From contig CAMCMU010000008.1 of NCBI GenBank assembly GCA_945876035.1, forward strand, positions 59,311 through 123,310: DNA of 64,000 nt, in the 5' to 3' direction. A model generated the notes under the pieces. That model saw only the letters and a program-made list of their open reading frames with translations, ran no database searches and was not told where the DNA came from. Positions 35,667 to 46,300 of the stretch are shown here, one piece after another. Position 1 is the first letter of the stretch; each line of letters opens with the position of its first letter. The DNA comes from Schlesneria paludicola DSM 18645. GTDB lineage: Bacteria > Planctomycetota > Planctomycetia > Planctomycetales > Planctomycetaceae. A program made the translations under genes and the position numbers.

Positions 35667-36894
35667 GCACCGGGAAGGCTTTGCAGAAGGATTGAATGTC
35701 GCCGCGCACGCGTGCGATCACCTCGACGTCATCCGGCGATTTCAGCACGGACAGAATCCACCGCCCCACGAGTTTCATCTCATCCTGCGTCATGCCGCGA
35801 GTCGTGAGCGCCGCCGTACCGATTCGGATTCCACTGGGGTCAAGTGCTTTCCTCTGATCGAATGGAATCATGTTCTTATTCACGGTAATGCCGGCCTGAT
35901 CGAGGGCTTTCTCGGCGATCTTGCCAGTCAGGTCGATGGACGTCACGTCGCACAGCATCAGGTGATTATCTGTGCCGTTACTGCTGAGTCTGATCCCGCC
36001 GCTGATCAGAGTCTCCGCTAGCGTCTTCGCATTGGTGACGATCTGTCGGGCATAAATTTTAAACGAGGGCTGTATCGCCTCCGCAAAACAAATGGCCTTG
36101 GCCGCCACCACGTGCATCAGCGGCCCGCCTTGCACTCCGGGGAAGACGGATCTGTCCAGATCCTTGCTAAACTCCTTTCTGCACAGGACGAAACCGGATC
36201 GAGGTCCACGCAACGTTTTGTGTGAGGTGCTCGTCACGAAGTCGGCAACCGGCACGGGACTATTATGGACACCACCGGCAACGAGTCCCGAGTAGTGAGC
36301 CATATCGACCCACAACTTGGCGCCCACATCACGGGCAATATCGGCGAATTTCGCATGATCGATTTCGCGAGGATAGGCACTCGCCCCGGCCAAGATCAGC
36401 TTAGGTTTGTGCTCGCGAGCCAATGCCGCCACCTCGTCAAAATCGATCCGGTGATCGGACTCACGCACGCCGTACGGAATTGGCCGATATAACTGCCCGG
36501 AGAAGTTGAGTGGATGACCGTGAGTCAGATGACCACCGTGAGACAGATTCATGGCGAGATACGAATCACCCGGCTTCATCAGTGTCAAATAGACAGCCAT
36601 GTTTGCCTGAGACCCCGCATGCGGCTGGACATTGACATGCTCGGCCCCAAACAACTGCTTGGCGCGCTCGATGGCAAGCAATTCAATCTGATCGACATAC
36701 TCGCACCCGCCGTAGTACCTGCGACCAGGGTAGCCTTCCGCATATTTGTTTGTGAGAATCGTCCCCGTCGCTTCGAGTACGGCCGCCGACGCATAATTTT
36801 CGGAAGCGATCAGTTCCAGACCATCATGCTGGCGAATTTGTTCAGCGCGGATGGCATCCCACAACGCGGGATCATTCGATTGTTGTGCTGACAT
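35653..36894 (-). CDS. glyA: Serine hydroxymethyltransferase
   Basis: A 413-residue PLP enzyme that interconverts serine and glycine with tetrahydrofolate, feeding one-carbon units to purines, thymidylate and methionine. Family marks are [71 protein letters not shown] and the PLP-lysine segment [14 protein letters not shown]. The length is normal. The ATG at 36894 has AAAGGAA upstream; an upstream extension of 20 codons is not family-like. The gene is divergent from the BRCT-MerR-TPR gene, with 183 bp between them. I see no glycine-riboswitch-like structure upstream. Confidence 0.97.
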   Translation of the reverse strand: MSAQQSNDPALWDAIRAEQIRQHDGLELIASENYASAAVLEATGTILTNKYAEGYPGRRYYGGCEYVDQIELLAIERAKQLFGAEHVNVQPHAGSQANMAVYLTLMKPGDSYLAMNLSHGGHLTHGHPLNFSGQLYRPIPYGVRESDHRIDFDEVAALAREHKPKLILAGASAYPREIDHAKFADIARDVGAKLWVDMAHYSGLVAGGVHNSPVPVADFVTSTSHKTLRGPRSGFVLCRKEFSKDLDRSVFPGVQGGPLMHVVAAKAICFAEAIQPSFKIYARQIVTNAKTLAETLISGGIRLSSNGTDNHLMLCDVTSIDLTGKIAEKALDQAGITVNKNMIPFDQRKALDPSGIRIGTAALTTRGMTQDEMKLVGRWILSVLKSPDDVEVIARVRGDIQSFCKAFPVPGIG

Positions 36895-37077
36895 GACGTG
36901 CAAATTCCTTTGTTCACTAAAACAACGATTGAGGTGACCGCCGTAGTCAGACAAAACTGTCGTGATCTCTCGTGGTCAAGACACCGATTCCTCTTGTATC
37001 CGCGACGTTCACTTCCGGACTCTCAGTGCCTTATACTCTCCCGACCAAATTGTAGGCTACCCCTCCAGCGAAACACC

Positions 37078-38313
37078 ATGAATAATCCCGTCGATTCTGC
37101 TGCAAAGCCGATCCCCCATGCACCAATTTTGCTGGGTGAGCATGTTGCCTTTACGGGGACTCTGGCCTCGATGACTCATCGCCAAGCGATGAGTCTCGTC
37201 GAGCAGCATGGCGGTTCAGCAGGACAGAATGTCAGCCAACAAACGACCCTGATGGTGATTGGTGAGGAAGGTTGGCCGTTGGAAGCGGATGGTCGCATTT
37301 CCACTAAGCTGGAGCAGGCTCGCCTGCTCTTTGATCAGGGGAAACCGCTGCGCATTCTGTCCGAATCGGAATGGCTCAGACTCATGGCTGTTGAACCCCA
37401 AGAACGGAAACAGCAACAACTCTATACGCCTGCGATGCTCAGTCAAATTTTGAACATTCCAGTTCACCAAATTCGTCGATGGGAACGCAGCGGACTCATT
37501 CGTTCCGTGAAGAAAGTTTATCGACTGCCATACTTCGATTTTCAAGAAGTGACCGGCGCTCGGCGGCTTTCCGAGTTGGCCAATTCTGGAGTTAGTCTTG
37601 ACGAGTTGGCTGCTGGGCTAGAGCGTTTGAAATCAATTCTTCCGGACATCGAACGACCGCTGGCTCAGCTGGAAATTCTTTCACGCGGAACGAAAATTCT
37701 GTATCGCGACGCAGCAGGTCTGGTGGAACCTTCGAGCGGGCAACGGGTCTTTGACTTCGAGCCGGCAGCGATCCCCTGCCCTGACGAGGAAGTCGCAATC
37801 ATTCCACTGCGTCCGTGCGATCCCGTCGAGCCGAAACCGGGGGCAATCGATCACAAGGAATGGACTGCGGACGATTGGTTTCGGGAAGGCTGTCGCCTGA
37901 CGGAAGAGGAGCGGACGGATGCGGCCATTGAAGCATTTCGATTGGCGTTGATCGATGATCCGCTCAATCCCGCACACCATTTCCACCTTGCGGATGCCCT
38001 CTATCGTGAGCGACGAACGGAGGCGGCCATCGAAAGATATTACATGGTTGTCGAGTTGGATCACGATTTTCTCGAAGCGTGGGTCCAACTCGGATGTCTG
38101 CTGGCAGAGATCGGTAAGCTGGACGCGGCGTTGGATGCACTTCGAGTGGCTCTCGAACTGCATCCGGATTTCCCCGATGCGCACTTTCATTTAGCAGAGC
38201 TTCTTGAACGCTGCGGCGAACGCGAAGAGGCCGGGACTCACTGGCGACGTTATCTCGAATTTGACCGACGGGGACCTTGGGCCGAAATGGCGAGACAACG
38301 ACTCGATTCCTAG
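37078..38313 (+). CDS. BRCT-MerR-type HTH-TPR fusion protein
   Basis: A 411-residue protein of unusual architecture. Residues about 16-104 form a BRCT domain of the NAD-ligase type (GEHVAFTGTLASMTHRQA, EQHGGSAGQNVSQQTTLMVIG, LLFDQGKPLRILSESEWLRL). Residues 116-185 are a MerR-like winged helix (YTPAMLSQILNIPVHQIRRW, then ERSGLIRSVKKVYRLPYFDF). Residues 264-400 are about four TPR-like repeats (AIEAFRLALIDDPLNPAHHF, ALDALRVALELHPDFPDAHF). There is no membrane segment or signal peptide, so it is cytosolic. A DNA-linked scaffold that binds a phosphoprotein or a DNA end and recruits partners through TPRs is plausible but inferred. The ATG at 37078 begins family-like sequence. Confidence 0.85.
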   Translation: MNNPVDSAAKPIPHAPILLGEHVAFTGTLASMTHRQAMSLVEQHGGSAGQNVSQQTTLMVIGEEGWPLEADGRISTKLEQARLLFDQGKPLRILSESEWLRLMAVEPQERKQQQLYTPAMLSQILNIPVHQIRRWERSGLIRSVKKVYRLPYFDFQEVTGARRLSELANSGVSLDELAAGLERLKSILPDIERPLAQLEILSRGTKILYRDAAGLVEPSSGQRVFDFEPAAIPCPDEEVAIIPLRPCDPVEPKPGAIDHKEWTADDWFREGCRLTEEERTDAAIEAFRLALIDDPLNPAHHFHLADALYRERRTEAAIERYYMVVELDHDFLEAWVQLGCLLAEIGKLDAALDALRVALELHPDFPDAHFHLAELLERCGEREEAGTHWRRYLEFDRRGPWAEMARQRLDS

Positions 38314-38324
38314 CCGCCCCCTGA

Positions 38325-38606
38325 TCACTCTGGGTGTGCAACCTCTTTGACTCCGCTGATGGCGTGCGGATCGTGACCCTGCGATTGGTGCTGACTTGTC
38401 CACCAGGTCACGCCGACCATCAGGAAAAGGGAGATACAGAACACCAGTGCCAGCAAAATGCCGACATGTTCCCCAGCGGATCGATCACTCTCAGCAAAGT
38501 CGTGGAGTTCTGATTTTTCGAAACGCATGCCGCCTCCTTCGGAAGCAGGTTCGTTTGTCAAATTGGATGCATGATCCGCGGAAATGGTGACACCATCAGT
38601 AGTCAT
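38325..38606 (-). CDS. Small single-pass membrane protein
   Basis: A 93-residue protein with one strong membrane helix at about 50-70 (GILLALVFCISLFLMVGVTWW), preceded by an acidic N-terminal region and followed by a short polar tail rich in His and Gln. GGGGAGAG lies about 7 bases before the ATG at 38606, which decides the start. Its 3' end is 11 bp from that of the convergent BRCT-MerR-TPR gene. The start of the DUF4198 gene lies further upstream on the same strand. I do not recognise a family. Confidence 0.7.
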   Translation of the reverse strand: MTTDGVTISADHASNLTNEPASEGGGMRFEKSELHDFAESDRSAGEHVGILLALVFCISLFLMVGVTWWTSQHQSQGHDPHAISGVKEVAHPE

Positions 38607-38796
38607 GAACAATTCTCTCCCCACCGATTCCTAGCGAAGCGCCTCAGACGACTCTCGTGAATCACACGGATTTTCCAGCCCAACATTGCGGAAGGGGACC
38701 CGTCTGTCAATCCTGAGACTCAGCCAGCCGAGTATTCTGAACGGAATCGGCATCGATGTCGAGTCTGTGCGATTGAACGACTCCGCTCCGTTAGAC

Positions 38797-39594
38797 TCAG
38801 TCCCCACAACAGGGACAAATGTCCGGAACGAAGACGGTGAGGGTCGCGGAATAATGGGTTGAGTCATATCCCTCGCCCTTCTCCTCGATCTTGTGACGTG
38901 TGACGGCGAGATAATAGTTGCCGGTTTTTGGCGTAAACGAACAGCGGCCCTTTTCGTTGGTTTTCCGTTCGTAATTTGCATCGAAACCCTCCGCGAGCAA
39001 CTCCCCTCGCGGAATGAATGAGACACGAGCATCCGGCAACGGCTGTCCCCGGAAGAGTACTTTGATTCGAATCGGGATACCGGGCGCCATCGGAGTCACA
39101 GGATTGGCCTCGGCCACGATCTCCAGTGTGTGGCCGAGGATCTTCTCGTAACCGGGATGCTCGTGTGGAATATTCTGCATTGATGTTGAGACGACAAAAA
39201 ATGTCTTGCCACTTTTCACGCTGCGGGTCGGTTGACCATGGTTCACGATCGTGTCAAGGGTATGGTCCACCATATACAGCCCGGGTTCTGAAGCGGCAAA
39301 TTTCGTGGTCCAATAGCCTTCCTTCGGCACGTAGCCGAGATCCACCAGCCGATCCTTGACGTCGAACACGTTGCCTGTCACGTCATGAATTTTCAACGAA
39401 GCATTGGCGAGCGTGATTTTGCCGGCCAGTTTGAAATCGCGATGATCGTTTCCGTGATTGCCAAGCATCAGGTCGACGTGAACAGAATCCCCCACTCGAA
39501 TAATGTTCGTATTGGTTTGTACCCAGGTGTCATGGGCATTTGATGTCAAATCCAGCCCTAGCAATAAGGTCAAAAAGACAAATGGACGTCGCAC
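38797..39594 (-). CDS. DUF4198 (NikM-like) exported protein
   Basis: A 265-residue exported protein with a GTG start, decided by AGGGAGA about 6 bases upstream. A signal peptide (RRPFVFLTLLLGLDLTSNA) is cut just before HDTWVQTNT, which fits the DUF4198 pattern of an N-terminal His on the mature protein that may bind a divalent metal. Beta-rich domain features are VGDSVHVDLMLGNHG, GLYMVDHTLDTIV and a second beta domain with GIPIRIKVLFRGQPLPDARV and GRCSFTPKTGNYYLAV. The C-terminus ends in a Cys pair (ICPCCGD), possibly another metal ligand. Related proteins accompany nickel or cobalt uptake systems, but no transporter is adjacent. The role in metal handling is inferred. Confidence 0.82.
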   Translation of the reverse strand: MRRPFVFLTLLLGLDLTSNAHDTWVQTNTNIIRVGDSVHVDLMLGNHGNDHRDFKLAGKITLANASLKIHDVTGNVFDVKDRLVDLGYVPKEGYWTTKFAASEPGLYMVDHTLDTIVNHGQPTRSVKSGKTFFVVSTSMQNIPHEHPGYEKILGHTLEIVAEANPVTPMAPGIPIRIKVLFRGQPLPDARVSFIPRGELLAEGFDANYERKTNEKGRCSFTPKTGNYYLAVTRHKIEEKGEGYDSTHYSATLTVFVPDICPCCGD

Positions 39595-40643
39595 GACATT
39601 TCTCCCTAGACTGGAACGCAGTGGTGCAAAAACGGTGCGAAAATATCGCCGCGGTTTTTCACGATCGAGCAGATGATACCAACATTCTGAGGCAGCGGCA
39701 GCGGCGATATGCCAGATCCATGACCGTTGTTTGCGATGTCCCGTCGAGTTGGTTTTACGCAGGCTCAAAAAGAGCCTTCCTCGTCAGCGAGTTTCGAGGG
39801 TAGCCTGCCGATCGGGCACGATAAAAACGCCGCCGTGAATGTGATGTTTGGCGAGTTTTCTGTGTCCGTCCGGCAATTTTTCGGATACCACGTTCGTTAA
39901 AATCGAGTCGCCCGTGGAGATGTCCGAGACAGCGATTACGACGATGCCCGTTGCGGCTCTGTGGGTCCCGATCAAAACCAACGGACGCGTTGGGGAGGAT
40001 CTTCGGTCAAATCCGCACGAACGCGACACCGTGCACGAGAGAGCTCGCCACCTATGGAAATAAGGAATGCGGCCCAATGACGTTGCTGCGGTCAACGCCT
40101 AGGCACAGCTCGCCAATCGCGCCCTGCTTTCCGCGGTTGTGATGCGCCACGGGCTCGGAAAGAGTCTCAAAGGGTTAGAGAAAAGCTATGGCCGCCCGCA
40201 ATGCGTGTCCAGAGTGGATTGTGGATCGGTGGCAGCTGCTCGCTCGCTCGTTCCACAAGCCGTTAGACGAGTTTTCACACACGCGGATGGTTGGAGGTAA
40301 AAAGGGGTTTCGCGGGGAGTTCCACCCTCTGCAGAAATGCGATTTGTCAGATGCCGTGCATGAGTGGCGGCCGACACAGCGTTTCAACGCATTTCGAAAA
40401 AACAGCATTGATTTCGAAAAAACAGCATTGAGAGGGGCGATGGATCGGTCCGGGGAATCAGCGAAGAGAGTGATTTCGGGGGACATCCAATCCTTCCATA
40501 CGGTGCGTGGGTCACAGGTTTTTGGGCCGCTTACAGTGCCGTGTTGACTTCGGTGGGAGTGTTGCACTCGAACGGACAATCCGGCTATACAGGAAGAATG
40601 CCTACGACAGTTAGGCCGCTTCTGATCAATTCCGGAGAGTGTG
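39595..40643. other. 1-kb interval without a confident gene
   Basis: These 1049 bases lie between a minus-strand and a plus-strand gene. Several frames of 60-170 codons are open on both strands (for example 39784-40095 minus, 40188-40547 plus, 40175-40693 minus) but they contradict each other, have no recognised domain and lack ribosome sites. A perfect 20-bp duplication at 40391 would shift any frame crossing it. I read it as regulatory or decayed DNA. Confidence 0.4.
40391..40430. repeat. Perfect 20-bp tandem duplication
   Basis: The unit atttcgaaaaaacagcattg occupies 40391-40410 and again 40411-40430 without change. It lies about 210 bp before the aminotransferase start. The unit is not a multiple of three. 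Confidence 0.95.
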
Positions 40644-41771
40644 ATGTTAACTGCTGAATCGCGACTGCGTGACTTTCCTTCTTTGACGGGCATGACCTAT
40701 CTCAATACGGCGGCGGAAGGGATTCCGCCACTCGCTGTTCGAGCGGGTTTGGAACAATATTTTCGTGATAAGCAATTGGGCATGGACGGTCGGATCTTGC
40801 ATAAGCAGGCCTTCGCGGAAACGCAAGCTCTGGTGGCTGATCTGTACGGTTTGACAGCATCGGAAATAGGCATTTGCTCATGTTCTTCTGAGGCGTTCAA
40901 TCTGGCTTCAATGGCGCTGCAGTTGCGTGACACGGATGAAGTCATCATCAATGATCTCGACTATCCGTCAGGAGCATCTCCGTGGTTGCTAAGCACCTGC
41001 CCTGCGACTGTTCGTGTTTGGAAATCGAGAGAGGGCGCTCTGCGATTGGAAGACCTCGCCGGATTACTGACGCCAAAAACAAGATTGGTGGCGGTCTCAC
41101 TCGTCAGTTTTTTCAACGGTTTTCGTCTCTCTATTCCACAAGTTGCAGAAATCGTCCAGCGACATTCCTCCGCATTGTTGAGCGTTGATGTGACCCAGGC
41201 GCTTGGCCGCATTCCTCTGGTTCTCACCGGAGCCGACCTGATTGTCAGCAGTACACACAAATGGATCTTAGCCAGCCACGGGGGAGGGTTGGTGGGTGTC
41301 CCCCAGGCGCGAGAGCAAACTTGGCACGTTCCTGCGGGGGGATGGTACAACTTGAAGGACCCCTTTGGCCCGAATCGATTTGAGGAAGTCGTGACACTTC
41401 CTGGGGCTGCCGGGTTTTCTGTGGGGATGCCGAATTTCCCGGCGATTTATATGGTGCGTGCGGCACTGAGTTATCTGCAGGAGGTCGGTATCTCGGCCAT
41501 CGATGCTGCTGCGAAGCCGTTGGTGGAACAATGCCTGGAAGGCATTGCAAAGCTACCTGTGGAACTGCTGACACCACGCGACAACTCCGCAATCGCCGGA
41601 ATTATCGGATTCCGGCATCCTTCCGCCGAGTCGCTCAGCAAACAGCTTCGGGACAATCAAATTCACATCATGTCACATGCCGGACGGCTGCGCATTGCTA
41701 TCCACGGATACAACACACACCAAGACATCGAAACGTTTCTCCGTACGTTATCGACAATTTTAAAAGGTTGA
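40644..41771 (+). CDS. Class V aminotransferase (cysteine desulfurase-like), PLP enzyme
   Basis: A 375-residue PLP enzyme with a fold like cysteine desulfurases and isopenicillin-N epimerase. Marks are YLNTAAEGIPP at the N-terminus, SSEAFNLAS, INDLDYPSG, SLVSFFNGFRLSI, LLSVDVTQALGRIPL (PLP-Asp) and the PLP lysine in SSTHKWILASHGGG, with RIAIHGYNTHQDI at the C-terminus. No conserved Cys loop of a NifS/IscS active site is evident, so cysteine desulfuration is uncertain and another beta-elimination or epimerisation is possible. GGAGAG precedes the ATG at 40644; a GTG immediately before it is also in frame. No sulfur-cluster gene is adjacent. It is convergent with the DUF1501 gene. Confidence 0.88.
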   Translation: MLTAESRLRDFPSLTGMTYLNTAAEGIPPLAVRAGLEQYFRDKQLGMDGRILHKQAFAETQALVADLYGLTASEIGICSCSSEAFNLASMALQLRDTDEVIINDLDYPSGASPWLLSTCPATVRVWKSREGALRLEDLAGLLTPKTRLVAVSLVSFFNGFRLSIPQVAEIVQRHSSALLSVDVTQALGRIPLVLTGADLIVSSTHKWILASHGGGLVGVPQAREQTWHVPAGGWYNLKDPFGPNRFEEVVTLPGAAGFSVGMPNFPAIYMVRAALSYLQEVGISAIDAAAKPLVEQCLEGIAKLPVELLTPRDNSAIAGIIGFRHPSAESLSKQLRDNQIHIMSHAGRLRIAIHGYNTHQDIETFLRTLSTILKG

Positions 41772-41870
41772 GCTATCGGGCCGCGTCAGCGTCACTACGC
41801 AGCGGCTGATTCCATGCGGTCAGAATGAAGATTCGAGTTCTGACAAGAAATGGGTGTAAAACTTGCCCAT

Positions 41871-43301
41871 TCAGGCTAAGAGACCTTGGACGACGTTGCC
41901 CCGGACGTCGGTCAGGCGATAATCGCGGCCTTGGAAACGGTGGGTGAGCTGCGTGTGATCAAAGCCCAGAAGATGCAGTAGCGTGGCGTGCAAGTCATGA
42001 ACGTGCACCGGATCCTTGACCACATTGAATCCGAACTCATCGGTTTGCCCATGGATGTGGCCGGATTTCAGGCCGCCGCCAGCCATCCACATGCTGAAAC
42101 AGCGGTTATGATGGTCTCGACCATCGTCGCCACCTTGCACCATTGGTGTCCGACCAAATTCTCCGCCCCAGACGACCAGCGTCTCTTGGAGCAGACCGCG
42201 CTGTTTCAGGTCACGTACCAACGCGGCACTCGCCTTGTCCGTTTCAAGAGCATTTTGCTTGATTCGAGACGTGAGACCATTGTGATGATCCCAGACTTCG
42301 TTGAACAATTGCACGAATCGAACGCCCCGCTCAATCAGCCGCCGTGCAAGCAGGCAGTTGCGTGCGTAGCTGGCCTCCTTGGGGTCCTTGATGCCATACA
42401 TTTCCAAAACATCTGACGATTCGCTACTGAGATCCATCAACTCGGGCGCACTCGATTGCAGTCGATAGGCCATTTCATAACTTTGAATCCGCGCCGCAGT
42501 CTCTTGGTCACCGGCCGCTTCCAGCGTCATATGATTCAGTCGTTGCAATGTATCCAGCGTGGCACGTTGCGTTTCCTGATCGATGCCGTGAGGGTTCGAC
42601 AAATAGAGGACCGGATCACCCGCACTGCGAAAGGGAATGCCACTGTAGGGTGTTGGCAGAAAACCAGAACCGTAGTTGCTCGCGCCGCCACTGGTTCCTC
42701 GGGCACTTGTCAGCACGACAAATCCCGGCAAGTCATCACAATGGCTGCCCAGTCCATACAGGGTCCATGATCCGAAGCTCGGACGACCGAATTGTTGCGA
42801 TCCGGTATTCATCATGATCTGCGCAGGAGCATGATTCACCGCGTCGGTCTGCATCGATCGAACAAGGCAGATATCGTCAGCAAGGCTGGCTGTAAACGGC
42901 AGCAACTCACTCAATTCCATGCCACACTGACCGTGCCGCTCGAACTTGTACTTTGCTCCAAGGAGGGCCGAATTGGGGTTGATGAATGCCGCGCGATATC
43001 CTTTGAGCAGCTCCGCCGGTGGAAGTTCGCCGTTTCGTTTGGTCAACTCAGGTTTTGGATCGAATAACTCCAGATGGCTCGGTGCACCTGCGTTAAACAG
43101 ATAGATCACGCGTTTGGCCTTGGCGGGAAAGTGTGGCTCTCGCACGGACAGTGATTGGCTCGCTCCGGGAGGCGACGTCGCCTCACCCGCAGCCAATGAC
43201 CTCGCTGCAATTCCTGCAAGACCGATCCCGCAATCTCTCAGAAACCAACGGCGGCTGAGGTATTGTGCCCGTGCGGTTCGAAGCGCTTGATCGAGATTCA
43301 T
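41871..43301 (-). CDS. DUF1501 Tat-exported protein
   Basis: A 476-residue DUF1501 protein. A twin-arginine signal lies at residues 16-36 (SRRWFLRDCGIGLAG), pointing to Tat export of a folded, perhaps metal-bearing, protein. The body resembles the alkaline-phosphatase/sulfatase fold: RVIYLFNAGAPSHLELFDPK, CLVRSMQTDAVNHAP, NEVWDHHNGLTSRI, VVWGGEFGRTP, DGRDHHNRCFSMWMAGGG and HVHDLHATLLHLLG. These His/Asp motifs match metal-binding positions of that superfamily, but activity is unproven. It starts 8 bp after the PSD1 gene stop, so the two form one operon, the classic DUF1549/DUF1553-DUF1501 pair. Confidence 0.93.
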   Translation of the reverse strand: MNLDQALRTARAQYLSRRWFLRDCGIGLAGIAARSLAAGEATSPPGASQSLSVREPHFPAKAKRVIYLFNAGAPSHLELFDPKPELTKRNGELPPAELLKGYRAAFINPNSALLGAKYKFERHGQCGMELSELLPFTASLADDICLVRSMQTDAVNHAPAQIMMNTGSQQFGRPSFGSWTLYGLGSHCDDLPGFVVLTSARGTSGGASNYGSGFLPTPYSGIPFRSAGDPVLYLSNPHGIDQETQRATLDTLQRLNHMTLEAAGDQETAARIQSYEMAYRLQSSAPELMDLSSESSDVLEMYGIKDPKEASYARNCLLARRLIERGVRFVQLFNEVWDHHNGLTSRIKQNALETDKASAALVRDLKQRGLLQETLVVWGGEFGRTPMVQGGDDGRDHHNRCFSMWMAGGGLKSGHIHGQTDEFGFNVVKDPVHVHDLHATLLHLLGFDHTQLTHRFQGRDYRLTDVRGNVVQGLLA

Positions 43302-43309
43302 GGGGACCT

Positions 43310-46300
43310 TCAATTTTTGCTGATTGTTTCGTCGAGGTTCAAGAGAACGCGAGCCACTAGTGTCCATGCCGCAGCGTCTTGCGGCGTCACGTCGGGCGGA
43401 AGTTGCGGAAGTTTCGTTGAATCACCGGTTGCCACTTCACGGATGTCGAGCCACCCTTCCGCAAGACGTTTCCGCCGAGATTTCAGTAAGGCCATAACTT
43501 CTTCGCGTTCGACCGAGTTTGGTAATCTTGAGGTGCAAAGACGAAAAGCATGGTTGGCTCGCAGGGAGTCGTCGGATCCCCCCTCTCTCAGAATTCTTAG
43601 GGCCATCGCCTGAGCAGCTTCCATGAAAATGACCTCGTTTAATCCAGTCAACGCCGCCATCGGTGTATTGGAACGGATGCGCCGCGCGCAGGAGAAGTCA
43701 CTGCTCGGAGCATCGAAACTTGATAGGACCGGGTCTGGCATGGAACGCTTGCGAAATCCGTAAACCGTTCGACGGTAACGATCCGGTCCCTCTGCAGGTT
43801 TCCAATACTTCGGATAGGAGAAGTTGTATTCCAAAACATTCTGGGGAACAGGAGGAATGATTCCTGCTCCACCTAGCTTATGGGTCATCAGTCCCGAGGC
43901 CGACAAGGCGATATCCCGGACAACTTCCGCTTCTGCTCGAAATCGTGAACCCCGTGCAAGGAAACGATTGTGCGGATCTCGTTCTTTCAATTCTGGCGTG
44001 ACATTGGAATTCTGTTGATAGGTGGAACTCGTCACAATCCTTCGAATCAGATGCTTCTGACTCCACCCGTGTTCCATGAAATCGACAGCCAACCAATCGA
44101 GCAGATCGAGATACTCTGGCACAGCAGCGCGCGTTCCAAAATCTTCGGATGTCTCCACCAATCCCTCGCCGAAGAGTGCCTGCCAGACGCGATTCACGGC
44201 CACGCGAGCCGTCAAGGGAGAGCGTTTGTCGGCTAGCCAGCGCGCGAATGCCAAGCGATCAGGGACCGACGGAGTGTCCATCGGATGAAAGGCGGCCGGG
44301 ATCCGCGGTTGAATCATCCGCCCCGACTGATTCCACACTCCCCGTTCCAATAAATATGTCGGACGAACATACTCGTCCCGTCGTTCTGTGACGTGGAGCA
44401 CCGATGTCAGGGCCGAGGGATATTTTTTCCATTCCGCGTCGATTTCCGCATTCAGCGGTTGGATGTCAGACACGGTGTGACGCCAGGCAGAAAAAAGGGA
44501 TGCGTCTTGATCGGGAGTGCGTTCCGCTGGCGGAATCCGCATGGCCAAGATGGCTGAGTAATCGACGGGCAGAGCCACCACCGCTGGTGCTGTTGTCAGG
44601 CTCACTCGGCAACGGCCGAGCATCTCCTCCCCACTGGTTCGCAGAGCGAACTTCAGCTTCGTTCCTGCGGGCAGGTCCAGCGGGGTCGGGAATTGGATCA
44701 CAGCGACGGAGGCCTGATTTCGGCATCCATTCCCGCGATCGGCTTTCCACCACGTGTCAGCGACCCCGTCAATCAAAAGGGCCACAGGGCCTTTGACCGT
44801 CTTATCTTCTTTCTGCTCCGACTCAGAAAAATCGGCACTCGCATTGATCAATTGGATTTTTTCCCAATCCGTGGATCCTGGTTTCTGCGACGAGAGTTCG
44901 AGGTCTGTGATTCTCCATGCTCCTCCAACGCCACGTCCGGGCCCCCGGAATGGTAAGTCCCCGTGAGTCAAAACTTCGAGTTGCAAGCCTGTGAGGCCTT
45001 GTCTGTTTGGCTCGGAAATTATGAAAATATCGCCGCTGACATGACCTTGCATCAGAATCGATTTGTCAGGCAATTGCGTCGGATGATTGACGCCGCTGCT
45101 GCTGCCGAGTTCGCTGGCTTCCAGAGGAATCCAGTCCACTTGGTGCTTGATAACGTGACCCTCCCAGTCGGACAGTTCCTGTTTCCAGTGTGGGTGCTGG
45201 CTCCGGATCCGTCCCTCGATCTCCTGAATGGATTGGTGGATCTTATCGATCTGCTGCTGTTGCTCCGCGGTGTAAACCCACGATTGGGCTTCGTAAGAGT
45301 TATTGAGAAATGCAAACATTCCGTAGTAGTCTTCGTGGGAGATCGGGTCAAATTTGTGGGAGTGGCACTGAGCACATTGAGTGGAAAGGCCAAGGACAGC
45401 TTTTCCGAGACAGTCGATTCGATCGAACATCTCCACCGTTCGAAACTCTTCGGCGATGATCGCCCCTTCTTCGTTGATCATGCTGTTGCGGAGGAATCCG
45501 GTGGCAATCATCTGCTCCTGCGTGGAGCCTGGGAGCAGATCCCCGGCAATCTGTTCGATCAGAAATTGATCATAGGGGTGATCGCGATTGAGTGAATTGA
45601 TCACCCAGTCTCGCCAGATCCATTGGTCTCGTTTGAGGTCTTTTTCGTAGCCGTTGGTGTCGGAATAACGCGCCACGTCGAGCCAGTGTCGAGCCCATTT
45701 TTCGCCGTAACGTTCGCTCTTCAGAAGCGTCTCGATGGTCACGGTCATTCCTTGTTTTTCAAACGCATCGACATCGTCTGGCGTAGGACACAGCCCCACC
45801 AAATCGAGATACAATCGGCGACAGAGCGTCGATGTCTTCGCCGGTACGGAAGGCCGCAACTGTAACAACTGAAGGTGCGAGGCCACAAAAGCGTCTACGG
45901 GATGCGCAGGACCATTGGCAGGAAGCGGCTGTTTTTGCGGCGAAACAAAGGCCCAATGCGGCGAATAGTTCGCCCCCTGACTAATCCATCTCGTCAATGT
46001 CTCGATCTGATCACCTGTCAGAGGTTTGTTTTCCTTGGGAGGGGGCATGACCTGATCCGGATCGTGAGATGTCACTCGACGAATCATTTCGCTCATCCCC
46101 GATTTGCCAGAGACCACGGCCGGTATTCCTGAATCGCCTCCCTTGAGGACGAACTCGCGAGTATCCAGCCGCAATCCCCCCTGCCGACTGGCCTCGTCGC
46201 CTCCATGACACTGGAGGCAATGCTCGGCCAGTATGGACTGGACTTCTCGCTGAAAATCAACGGGCTGAGCGTTGGCCGCTACGCCCATGAAGAACGCGTT

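Noticed and set aside
36895-37077. Glycine riboswitch upstream of glyA
   Set aside because: The 183-bp divergent gap shows no tandem-aptamer-like pairing and is short for it.
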